A stretch of DNA of 64,000 nt from Ampelocalamus luodianensis (lineage: Eukaryota; Streptophyta; Magnoliopsida; Poales; Poaceae), in NCBI GenBank assembly GCA_036346255.1, contig CM070632.1:19051408-19115407 (forward strand), read 5' to 3'. The notes under the pieces were generated by a model. That model was not told the DNA's origin and made no database searches. It saw only the letters and a program-made list of their open reading frames with translations. Numbering within the stretch: the stretch's first letter is position 1; each line of letters opens with the position of its first letter. Position numbers and translations under genes: made by a program. Positions 42,998 to 53,466 of the stretch are shown here, one piece after another.

Positions 42998-43210
42998 TAG
43001 AACTGGGAGTTGGGCCGTGCTTTTCTGGGCCAGCCCTGCCCGACCGAAGCACGGCCTAGCCTGACACATGGCAGGCTGGGCTGGCATGACACGGATGGTG
43101 GGCCGGACTGGGCCTAGAAAGCTGGCCTGTCGGGCAGCACGGCACGGCCCGGCAAAACATGCCGTACTCGGGCCGGCCAGGCACGGTGAGCACGGCCGGC
43201 ACACCTCTAG
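42998..43210 (+). repeat. hAT-1 left TIR and subterminal motif array
   Basis: The terminal TAGAACTGGGAGTTGGGCC is followed by about ten GGCC/GCACGGC/CGGCC motifs in both orientations up to GCACACCTCTAG. The same array recurs, inverted, at 49360-49549. 43210-43660 is C-rich leader and 43660-43690 is a (GA)n run. Confidence 0.75.
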
Positions 43211-44013
43211 CCTACTTGCATCCTGTGGCCGCCTCGGCCTCGCCGGCTGTAGCCACGCGGCCTCGGACTTGCCACCTCGACCCTCACCGCCTCGCCTCCC
43301 GTCGCCTCCTCGCGCCTCCCGCCGCACAGCTCCGCCTCCCACCTCGGCCTTGCCTCCTTCGCCTCCTGCCTTGGCCTCACACGCCGCTCGGCTTCCTGCG
43401 CCTCCTCTGCCTCCTGTCTCAGCCTCACACGCCACTCGGCCTCCCGCGGCCTCCCGCCTCGGCCTCATGTGCCACTCGCCCTCCCACCATAGTCACCACG
43501 CCCACCACGCCCCAAACCCACAGCCAAACCCGCCGTGCTCACTCCACACTCTGCCATGGCTGGGACACTGGGTGGTGGTGGGGATTTAGGCCTTTGGGGG
43601 GCGTTCGGCACTTCGGCCGATTAGAGGAAAAGAGAGAGGAGACTTAGGACTCAGGAGAGGATTAGAGAGAGAGAGAGAGAGAGAGAGAGGGAAAGTAAGA
43701 GATAGAGAGAGGAGACAAGGAAGAGAGGAGTGGCCGGTACATGCATGGTTGTTCACTTGTTTGGCTTTCACTCAAATCGAGTGGCCGATGGGAGAGGAGG
43801 TGGTGCTGGGGACTGGGGAGGACAAATCACAACGATCATTAGCAACGTTCGAGAGCAACGGTCTTTTTCCTTGTGGCTATAAAATAACCTCACCTTCTCA
43901 TTTCTTCACCATCCATCCACTCTCCTCATTTCTTTACCATCCATCCACTCTCCTCGTTTCTTCAACATCCATCTACTCTCCCCATTTATTCACCATCCAT
44001 CCATCCATCCATT

Positions 44014-46246
44014 ATGCTACCAAGGAGTCAGAGCACCAAGGAGCTCCCGCATGGTATGCTATCGAGGAGTCGTAGCACGAAAAGGGTAGCAGAGCAACTT
44101 AGTGTAAGCTCATGTAGTCCTCCTCCAACTCTGACTCCCATTGATGCTCGTTAGCTCTCACCAAGCATGGGAGACTACGACATGAATGACCGTCATATGG
44201 ATGGTACAGAGGGCTACGAGGAGTACCAGGGCAGTCCGGAGCCAATGGGGACACCAGAGTTCTCTCCCCCATCCATGGATGGCAACATTGGCGGGTCTGG
44301 ACGAAGGGCGAATTGCTGGAAGCACATGACTTGGAGCCAGGAAATCCAAGACGGCCAAACGGATCACAACTTGTAATTATTGCAAAGCTAAATTAACAAC
44401 TCATACAGCTGTAGGGACATAGCACTTGAACCAACACTACAAAGCATACTTGCACAAGATGGGGGCGCATAGCCGAGGGGGAGGAGTACAAATGCAACTA
44501 AACTTCGAGGCCGATGGCTCTATAAGTACTTGGGTATACAACACACTTTCTGCTCGTGAGGAAATTACTAGATAACTTGTTTTAGAAGATCAACCAATTA
44601 GGATGGGTGAAAGTCGCGCGTTCAAAAGAATGATTCAACGTTGCTTTTGCCCACAATACCAACATGTTAGTAGGAGAACCACTACATCTGATATTTTACA
44701 GATGTATCATAAGGAACTAGCAGAGCTAAAAGAACTATTCCTACAAGTTCAGTTCTCTTTTGCTATAACTTCAGATATTTGGACATCATCACACTAGAGA
44801 AGTGCCTACCTTAGTGTTGTAGCCCATTATTTAGACAACAACTACAAGCTAAACAAGAGAGTCATAGGGTTTAAGGTAATTAACGAATCACACACGGGAG
44901 AGGCCAATGCCGAGCGTATACTACACGTACTTGATGATTTTAAGATAGATAATAAGATTGTTTCTATAACTCTTGATAACGAACGCATCAGCGAACATGA
45001 CTGCTATGAACATCATCACCCCAAGATTGCAGACGTATATTGGTCGTTATGTTCTCCACCAGAGATGCGTATGACATATCTTGAACCTTGTTGTTCAAGA
45101 CGGTATGCAAGCGATTGACGGATATTTGAATAGTATTTGTGATGCCATTCGTTACCTCACAAATTCCTCACAAGTGGTAGCCAGGTTCCCGGAGTACTGT
45201 GCAACCAATGGGAAGGAGCCAAGAAAATTCGGTCTTAACATGAAGGTGAGGTGGAACTCGACATACATTATGTTAAAGAAGTTACAAGGGTACGAACATG
45301 TCATATCCATTTTTGTCAATACTAACTCTCAAAACAATGAATTGGTAGTTACTAATCCAGATTGGCAGATTGCTAGTCATTTTTGAGAGTTTTAAGACCT
45401 TTTTATAAAGCAACAAAGATTCTATCTGGTGTTTATTACCCTACCTCTTGCTTAGTTATAGAATTTATTTGGTTAATTGTAGACAAGATTGCCAAATCTA
45501 AGGAAGATCCCCTTTTTAGGTCATGCGTCACACTAATGGAGGGGAAATTTATTAAATATTTCGGTTCTATTTCACACGTGTATTGCTTTACTATCATTTT
45601 CGATCCTACGAAAAAGTTGGCGGGTTTGCAGATCGGTATGGAGGGAATAGGTGATTGCCTCGGTGTTGATTACTCGAAAGCTTTCGTAGATGTCAAAGAG
45701 GAGCTTTTTCGTGTTTTCCGCATGTATCATGACAAATTTGGCAGTAGTGCGAGATTAGAGGCCTCACAGCAGACGCAACAAGGAAAGACATGCTTGACAT
45801 CCCACTTGTGGAAGAAGCTAAAGGGCAAGTCCAGTTCTTTGTCCTCTCAGTCTCAGGTGGCCCCCAAGTGGAATTCTGTCTCAGAGCTAAACCACTATCT
45901 AGAGCATGATTTTGCAAACATCGATACTGATCTTGCTAGCGGAGGCAAGATAGACTTGCTCGAGAGGTGAAAGAACAACAAGCAGATATTTCCTGTGCTA
46001 TCACATTGTGCACGGGATGTTCTGCTAGTGCCGGTGTCTACTGTCTCTTCAGAAGTAACGTTCAACATGGTAGGGATAATAGTTAAAGAAAGATCATCCC
46101 TCATGCCTAGGATCGTGGAGGCAATCACATGCGCCAAGGACTGGGAATTGGCTAAAGAGCGGCAACAGCATCAACTGGAGGATCTTGAGATCGTGCAGGT
46201 GTATGCTGATCTCGAGCGTATGAATGATCTCGACATTGATGAGTAG
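44014..46246 (+). pseudogene. hAT transposase, forward copy of palindrome 1 (RICESLEEPER-like)
   Basis: ATG at 44014 (MLPRSQSTKELPHG). An in-frame TAG at about 44153 precedes LSPSMGDYDMNDRHMDG. A BED zinc finger is visible across a frameshift: CNYCKAKLTTH... and HLNQH (about 44370-44440). The hAT core follows: MGESRAFKRMIQRCFCPQY (44603), FAITSDIWTSSH-stop (44790), ILNLVVQDGMQAIDGYLN (about 45078), KVRWNSTYIMLKKLQGYEH (about 45245) and SGVYYPTSCLVIEF (about 45430). The C-terminal dimerisation domain, with FPVLSHCARDVLLVPVSTVS and ERSSLMPRIVEAITCAKDWE, runs to the stop at 46246. Three or more frame breaks, so it is inactive. In intact elements the transposase excises and inserts DNA with 8-bp duplications. 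Confidence 0.88.
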
Positions 46247-46392
46247 TTAGTATGTACGCATATTATTGTTGTACTCTTTTCCTTACTCGAAAAACCTCAC
46301 TCTAGGGCGTAAGGTTTTTAACGAGGCAGTAACATTGTATCTATAAAATATCAAAAAAATTCCACTTTTTCCCTAAAATATTTAGGTGCCTA

Positions 46393-46626
46393 GGCCTAGC
46401 CAGAGGTGAGGCAGGCCGGCACGGCATGGTGAGGTGGCCGGGCTGAGCCAGCATGGTACGATGCGGCCCGAAGCATGGCGGGCCCGTGCCGTGCCGGCCC
46501 AAGCCCATCCCTAAGTAACTATAGACAGCGGAGGCGACGATGACGATGGTGTCGGCCACCGCCACCTTCATTCCTCTCGTGCCTTCCTCGTTAAAAACCT
46601 AGTTAAAATTGAATTAATTACATAAA
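46393..46626. other. Centre of palindrome 1: inner TIR plus a gene-like fragment
   Basis: 46393-46513 is the 3' subterminal zone and TIR of the forward hAT copy, absent from the reverse copy. 46514-46626 is unique. On the minus strand it reads MKVAVADTIVIVASAVYSYL starting at 46571, a short hydrophobic start-like sequence with a GC-rich codon pattern, then AT-rich sequence. It may be a fragment of a host gene at which the copies were joined. Confidence 0.5.
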
Positions 46627-46777
46627 ACATAGGCACGCAAATATTTCAGGAAAAAGTGAAATTTTCTTGATATTTTATAGATACAATGTTATTGCCTCGT
46701 TAAAAACCTTACGCCCCAGAGTAGGGTTCCCCGAGTAAGGAAAAGAGTATATCAACAATATGCGTACATACTAACTA

Positions 46778-48820
46778 CTCATCAATGTCGAGATCGTTCA
46801 TGCGTTCGAGATCAGCGTACGCCTGCACGATCTCAAAATCCTCTAGTTGATGCTGTTGCCGCTCTTTAGCCAATTCTCAGTCCTTGGCGCATGTGATTAC
46901 CTCCACCATCCTAGACACGAGGGATGATCTTTCTTCAATTATTCTCTCTACAATGCTGAACGTTGCTTCTGAAGAGACAGTAGACATCGGCACCAGCAGA
47001 ATATCCCGTGCGAAATGTGATAGCATAGGAAATATCCTCTTGTTGTTCTTCCACCACTCGAGCAAGCCTATCTTGCCTCCGCTAGCAAGATCAGGATCGA
47101 TGTTTGCAAAATCATGCTCCAAGTAGTGGTTTAGCTCTGAGACAGAATTCCCCTTGGGGGCCGCCTAAGACTGAGAGGATGAAGAACTGGACTTGCCCTT
47201 TAGCTTCTTCCACAAGTGGGATGTCAAGCTTGTCTTTCCTTGTTGCGTCTGCTGTGAGGCCTTCGATCTCGTGCTATTGCCGAATTTGTCATGATACATG
47301 CGAAAAACATGAAAAAGCTCCTCTTTGACATCTACAAAGCCTTCGAGTAATCAAAGACTGAGGCAATCACCTATTACCTCCATACTGATCAACAAACCTG
47401 CCAAGTTTTTTTGTAGGATCGAAAATGATAGCAAAGCAATACACGTGTGAAATAGAACCAAAATATTTAATAAATTTTCCCTCCATTAGTGCGACAGCAT
47501 GACCTAAAAAGGGGATCCTCCCTAGATTTGACAATCTTGTCTACAATTAACCAAATAAATTCTATAACTAAGCAAGAGGTAGGGCAATAAACACAAGAGA
47601 GAACCTTTGTTGCTTTATAAAAATATCTTAAAAACTCTCAAAAATGACTAGCAATCTGCCAATCTGGATTAGTAACTACCAATTCATTGTTTTGAGAGTT
47701 AGCATTGACAAAAACGGATATGGCATGTTCGTACCCTTGTAACTTCTTTAACATGATGTATGTCGAGTTCCACCTCACCTTCATGTTAAGACCAAATTTT
47801 CTTGGCTCCTTCCCATTAGCTGCACAGTACTTCGCGAACCTAGCTACCACTTGTGAGGAATTTGTGAGGTAGCAAATGACATCGCGAATACTGTTCTAAT
47901 ATTCACCAATCACTTGCATACCGTCTTGAACAACAAGGTTCAAGATATGGCATACGCATCTCTGGTGGAGAACATAACCACCAATATATGTCTGCAATCT
48001 TGGGGTAAGGATGTTCATAGCAGTCGTGTTCGCTGATGCGTTATCAAGAGTTATAGAAACAATATAATTGTCTATCTTAAAATCATCAAGTACGTGTAGT
48101 ATACGCTCGGCAATGGCCTCTCCCCGTGTGTGATTCGTTAATTACCTTAAACCCTATGACTCTCTTGTTTAGCTTGTAATTGTCGTCTAAGTAATGGGCT
48201 ACAACACTAAGGTGGCACTTCTCTGGTGTGACGATGTCCAAATGTTTGATGTTATTGCAAAAGAGAACTAAACTTTTAGGAATAGTTCTTTTAGCTCTGC
48301 TAGTTCCTTATCAATACATCCATAAAATTTCAGATGTAGTGGTTCTCCTACTAACATGTTGGTACTGTGGGCAAAAGTCGCGTTGGATCATTCTTTCAAA
48401 CGCATGACTTTCACGGGCAATATATCTAGCAAATTTCCTCACGGGCAGAAAGCGGGTTTTGTACCCAAGTACTTACAGAGCCATCGGCCTCGAAGTTTAG
48501 TTGCGTTTGTACTCCTCCCCGTCGGCTCTACGCCCATATCTTGCGTAAGCATGCTTTGTAGTGCCGGTTCAAGTGCCCTATCCCTACAGCTGTATGAGCA
48601 GTTAATTTAGCTTTGCAATAAGTACAAGTTATCGTCTTGGATTTCCTAGGTCCAGGTCATGTGCTTCCAGCAATTCGCCCTTCGTCCAGACCCGCCAATG
48701 TTGCCGTCTGTGGACGGGGGAGAGAACTCTGGTGTCCCCATTGGCTTCGGACAGCCCTGGTACTCCTGTAGCCCTTCGTACCGTCCATATGAAAGTCATC
48801 TATGCCATAGTCTCCCATGC
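46778..48820 (-). pseudogene. hAT transposase, reverse copy of palindrome 1
   Basis: Minus strand from about 48820: SMGDY.MDD start region, CWKHMTW (about 48655), a BED-type region (about 48620-48540), the core around 48400-48100 with several stops, NLVVQDGMQ (about 47930), KVRWNSTYIMLKKLQGYEH (about 47780), then EHDFANIDPDLASGGKIGL and FPMLSHFARDILLVPMSTVS and ERSSLVSRMVEVITCAKD (47122-46877), ending near 46778. Here WWKNN is intact where the forward copy has a stop. In the 80-residue C-terminal stretch about three quarters of residues agree with the forward copy. A 340-bp deletion near 48830 removed the leader and the first 45 or so codons. Confidence 0.85.
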
Positions 48821-49549
48821 TTAGTGAGAGTCTCCAGCATCACCTCCTCTCCCATCGGCCACTTGATTTGAGTGAAAGCCAAACAAGTGAACAACGATGC
48901 ATGTACTTTATACTGTACTTTTACACCACTCCTCACTTCCTTATCTCCTCTCTCTATCTCTTACTTTCCCCCTCTTTTCTCTCTCTTTCTCTAATTGGTG
49001 GCTGAATGCCCCCCAAATCCCCACCACCACCCAGCCATGGCGGAGCATGGGGCAAGCGCGGTGGGTTAACCGACTGCGGTTTCAGGCATGGTGGGTGCGG
49101 CGACCATGGCGGGAGGCCGAGCGACGCGTGAGGCCGAGGCAGGAGGCGTGGGAGGCCAAATGGTGCTCGAGGCCAAGTCGGGAGACGGAGGAGGAGGCGA
49201 CGGGAGGAGAGGCCGAGGCAAGAGGCGGAGCAGCACGGCGGGAGACACGAGGAGGCAGCGGGAAGCTAGGCGGCGTGGTGAGGCGAGAGGCAAGGTGGGA
49301 GCCAACGAGGCTGAGGAGGCCGCAGGAGACGAGGAGGCAGGAGGCGTGCCGACCGTGCCAGCTGTGCCCCCCGTGCCGGGCCGGCCTGACCAAACCGTGC
49401 CGTGCCCGATGGGCCGTGCTACCCCACAGGCCATGCATGGGCCAGTTTTCCATGCCCGGCCCCACCATCCGTGCTGTGCCAGCCTGGCCTGCCACGTGCT
49501 GGGCCTGCTGGGCCTCGTGCTGGCCCGGAAGAGCAACAACTCCCAGCTA

Positions 49550-50663
49550 TCAGGATGAGTTCAATGTTTTCTGGTTGTTGCCTAGCTTGAAATTGTGGCA
49601 CATATAGCTTTGTTAGCTTGTGCTACAACCATAGCCTTATTTGGTTGTTTATAATGCTTTGCTGTAGTTTTTGTGATGTAAGTGTAGAAAGCGAGGAAAA
49701 TAGAGGGGGCTGGAAAAGTACGGTGCATTAGTGCAACACACGCAAAAAAAAGTATGGTGCATTACAATTGTGATTTCGAACTAAAACATAAGATGCAGAA
49801 TGTTGAACTTACTAACCCAAGTATGGCAAAAGATAGTTTGTATCAAATCAAACTGCCATCGGATTTTAATACCGGGTCTGTTAATTTTTAGTTGCCAGAA
49901 ATTTTAATACCCTAAAATTGCATTGCTAAGCCACAAATTGCAGCATCAAGTCATGTGCAATTTAGCACAATGTTACTGCAACTTTTAATTCAATTTTTTT
50001 TTGTATTTGTAGGGTTTACCTAGGTTTGTTTTTGTCTAGGTTAGTTTTTTTCTTTGTATTTTGTAGAGTTTCACCAAAAAAAAATTGGGTCTAAATTAAA
50101 ATAATTCTTTGTTCTAGGTGTTATGGGGTGGGTTTACTGGGTTATATATACGAAGTGAGGGGGGGTTATAAGAGCAATTAGATCTTCATCCAAGGGTTGA
50201 CAAAACTGACTAAAATTTTGCTAAATTTCAGTCACTTGATGAACTTTACCACAGTTGTAACAAATGATTTAGCATTGGAAAAAAAGAGAGGACAAGGTGA
50301 CAAGTTTAGTCCGAAACATGGATGACAGTGGCCCTATTCCTAATAACCCGTGGGGAATTCCGTGCTACCTTATATGGGATGATAATGCTTCTTCCATCCC
50401 CTATACCCCCAATGTGTACACCTACACATGTAAAACATGAGTATTTTGTCTCTAACCTTATATATTTTGTATAATCTATAGCATATAGCTCATTAATATC
50501 ATTTTACCAACTTATGTATTAATAAATTTGCTTCTTTCTTCATAATCATAAGGTGAACTTACGATATTAACTCAATCATATAGGTCTTTATTGAGGTTGT
50601 TCCTTTAAAACATCATCAGTGGCGCGAGAATAGGAATGTAATGAAGAATGCCCCTGATAGCTA
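49550..50663. other. Non-coding spacer between the two hAT palindromes
   Basis: AT-rich sequence with no recognised gene or element. Two partial repeats of TTTGTAGGGTTTACCTAGG / TTTTGTAGAGTTTCACC occur near 50005-50070. Confidence 0.5.
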
Positions 50664-50762
50664 AGGTCCCATTTGGAGCTCATAATTTTTTTTCTCGATT
50701 TCCATGATAATTGAACGGTTCATATGATATTCCTTTAAAATTCCTACGTTCCAAACGGACCT
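50664..50762. mobile_element. Small MITE of about 99 bp
   Basis: AGGTCCCATTTGGA at the left and TCCAAACGGACCT... (TTCCAAACGGACCT) at the right form near-perfect 14-bp inverted ends around AT-rich DNA. No target duplication is obvious and the superfamily is unassigned. Confidence 0.6.
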
Positions 50763-51000
50763 AGAAGATAAGGATGGAAAGGCATCGATTGAAGGTGGCC
50801 CCGTTGCCCTCCCTACTCTAGAATTCAACAAGATTCACAATTGGGCGAACATTGTGAAATTTTTGTAAAGCCGATCACGAAAAAGAAAGAAAGAGAAAAT
50901 GGCAGGCATGATGTGAATATGTGATAGATAGAGAAACGTGGGAGACAAGGGATCGGCCATCCAGACACAGGAGACGCGATGGTGATCCGTGCATGGGCGG
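50763..51000. other. Flank of hAT palindrome 2, no feature
   Basis: No coding or repeats seen. It ends CATGGGCGG, which is not repeated at the far side of the palindrome. Confidence 0.45.
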
Positions 51001-51339
51001 TAGACCTGGGCATTGGGCTAGGGCTTTTTCGGGTCGGCCCACAGCACGATCGGCCCGACATGGCGGAAGCATAGTAGGGCACAAGCACTGTTGGGGCCGT
51101 GTCGGCACGACACGAAGACTAGGGCCGTGTCGAGCCTAGTACTCTGGCACGACGGGCGGCACGACACGTTCAGGACCGACATGCCCAAAGCTGGCACAAC
51201 ACGCGCCAAGGCACGGTGGCACACGCCAGGGCATGCTGCCACACGGCCGCACCAAGCACCGTCGCCCACACAACCGCCCCGCCACGGCCACGGCCACCCC
51301 CGCACACCCATCTAGTGAGGAGAGAAGAGGAGGCAACAT

Positions 51340-51639
51340 AGGAGAAAGAGATGAGTGCTTTCAAGAAACGAAGTAGATGTGTTCTACTTCTACGGTTCTA
51401 CCCAAAAGAAGAACAGGAAAGAACAATGTTAGGAGACTCAGGAGCAAAAAGAACATATCCGTGTTCAAATATTATGGACGCTGAAGGATTCTGTGAAAAC
51501 AAAACCAAAAAAATCATTGTTCAAATATTATGGAAACTAAGTAGAAAGAAAAGCAAGATAGATTACATCTAGAATATAAAACATTACCACCCAAAATGGT
51601 TACTATGTGGATGGCTTAGTCCTCAAGTCTCAGGAAGTC
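51340..51639. other. hAT-2 leader between TIR zone and minisatellite
   Basis: AT-rich sequence (AAGAACAGGAAAGAACAATG, AAATATTATGGA twice) that recurs inverted at 58440-58740. It belongs to the hAT element rather than to the target site. Confidence 0.6.
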
Positions 51640-53065
51640 AAGAAATGGTGCGTTCGGGGAGGCAAGGCTGCGTTCGTTGGAGAGGGGAGGGAGGTGGCCA
51701 GAGAGGGGAGGAAGGTGGACGTAGAGGGGATGTAGGCAGCTAGAGAGGAGGGCTGAGGGAGGTAGACAGAGAGAGGAGGGAGCCGGCCGGAGAGGAGAGG
51801 GGAGGGAGGTGGCCGGAGAGCAGAGGGGAGGGAGGCGGCCAGAGAGGGGAGGTAGGCAGCTGGAGAGGAGAATGAAGGGAGGCAGTCGAAGAGGGGAGGG
51901 AGGTGGATGGAGAGGGGAGGGAGGCGGCTAGAGAGGAGATGGGAGGGAGGCAGCCGGTGAGGGGAGTGAGGCGGCTGGAGAGGAGAGCGGAGGGAGGCAG
52001 TCGGAGAGGAGAGGGAGGCCGCTGGAAAGGACAGGGAGGGAGGCGACCGGAGAGGGGAGGGAGGCGGCTGGAGAGGAGAGTGGAGGGAGGCGACCAGAGA
52101 GGGGAGGGGGTGGATGGAGAGGGAGGGAGGTGGCTGGAGAGGAGATGGAAGGGAGGCGACTGGAGAGGAGAGTAGATCGAGGTGAATGGAGAGGGGAGGG
52201 AGGTGGCCGGAGAGGGGGTGGTAGCTGGAGAGGAGAGGGGAGGGATGCGGTTAGAGAGGAGATGGGAGGGAGGCAGCTGGAGAGGGGAGGGAGGCCACTA
52301 GAGAGGAGAGGGGAGGTTGGTAGCCGGAGAGGGGTGGGAGGCCGCTAGAGAGGAGAGCGGAGAGAGGCGGCCGGAGAGGGGAGGGAGGCAGCTGGAGAGG
52401 AGAGTAGATGGAGGTGGCCGAATAGGGGAGGGAGGCGGCTGGAGAGGAGATGGGAGGGAGGCGGTTCGAGAGGAGAGGGGCCCTGCCAACCGGAGAGGGG
52501 AGGGAGACCGCTGGAGAGGAGAGCGGAGCGAGGCGGCTGGAGAGGTGAGGGAGGCGGCTGGAGGGAGATGGGAGGGAGTTGACCGGAGGGGAGGAGAGGG
52601 AGGCGGTTGTAGAGGAGAGGGGAGGGAGGCGGCTGGAGTGGAGAGGGGAGGGAGGCCGCTGGAGATGAGAGGAGAGGGAGGCGGTCGGAGAGGGGAGGGA
52701 GGCCACTGGAGCGGAGAGGGGAGGAAGGCGGCCGAAGAGGGGAGGAAGGCCACTGGAGAGGAGAGCGGAAGAAGGCGGCTGGAGAGGGGAGGGAGGCAGC
52801 TGGAGAGGAGAGCAGAGGGAGGTGGCCGGAGACGGGGGAGGTGGCTGGAGAGGAGAAGGGAGGGAGGTGACTGGAGAGGAGAGGGGAGGGAGGCGGGTGG
52901 AGAGGGGAGGGAGGCCACTGGAGAGGAGAGGGGAGGGAGACGGCTTGAGAGGAGATGGGAGGGAGGCGGCTGGAGAGGGGAGGGGAGAGAGGTGGCCGGA
53001 GAGGGGAGGGAGGTGGCTGGAGAGGAGAGGGGAGGGAGGCGGTAGCAGAGGGTAGGGAATTGGGG
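51640..53065 (+). repeat. Polypurine minisatellite, long version (about 1.4 kb)
   Basis: Almost pure G and A on the plus strand, built of 25-35 bp variants of GGGAGGGAGGCGGCTGGAGA-GGAGAG. Many GGG runs could form G-quadruplexes and the strand asymmetry favours triplex DNA. It lies between the TIR and the transposase start of the forward copy. Frames through it (Arg/Glu/Gly or Ser/Pro/Leu repeats) are artefacts. Confidence 0.92.
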
Positions 53066-53466
53066 GAGGGGGAATGAAAGAGGTGGTTGTTGGTGTTGGG
53101 TGGGTAGTGGGCTGGCGATGGAAATAGAGGGGACACGACTCACGAGAGATGATGGCAATGGAAATGGTAGTGGGCTAGTGGCAGTGGCAGTGTGGTAATT
53201 GGCAGTGTGTTTTAGCCGTCGGGACACCAAACGTTCGGACTCAGACAAGAGAGTGGCAGAGTGACAGTATGTTTTTGCAAGGGAGGACGAGAGACGTTGG
53301 AAAAGTGACATGAGAGAAAGTGGGTAATATTCGGCTCTCTCCTACCTATAAATTCCGATGTCCACACTCCGCACAAGTCACAAACTCACAACACAACCAT
53401 CTCTTCCTGTGTCTGTGCTCTCTCTTCTCTCTCTGCTCTCTAAATTCTACTCGCTGGTCTTCTAAC

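Larger units (their letters stand above)
42998..49549. mobile_element. hAT palindrome 1: two hAT copies tail to tail (6.55 kb)
   Basis: The left arm (42998 to about 46392) and the right arm (about 46627 to 49549) are the same hAT element in opposite orientations. Outer ends: TAGAACTGGGAGTTGGGCC on the left, TAGCTGGGAGTTG on the right in reverse complement. The left copy is complete, ending CATCCCTA at 46513 (inner TIR TAGGGATGGGCTTGGGCC). The right copy lacks its 3' end. Subterminal zones are packed with GGCCGTGC / GCACGGCC motifs, as hAT transposase sites often are. In one segment (45230-45308 against 47713-47791) 76 of 79 bases match. Outer flanks TTAGGATT and TCAGGATG agree at 6 of 8 bases, so the pair may have moved as one unit. 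Confidence 0.85.

Noticed and set aside
43068..43647. Open frames of 160-170 codons in the hAT-1 leader
   Set aside because: GC-rich subterminal motif array and leader. The same region in the reverse arm does not preserve the frames.
51903..53311. Long Arg/Glu/Gly or Ser/Pro/Leu-rich open frames of up to 337 codons
   Set aside because: They are translations of the polypurine minisatellite in several frames. Repeat length lacks stop codons on both strands.
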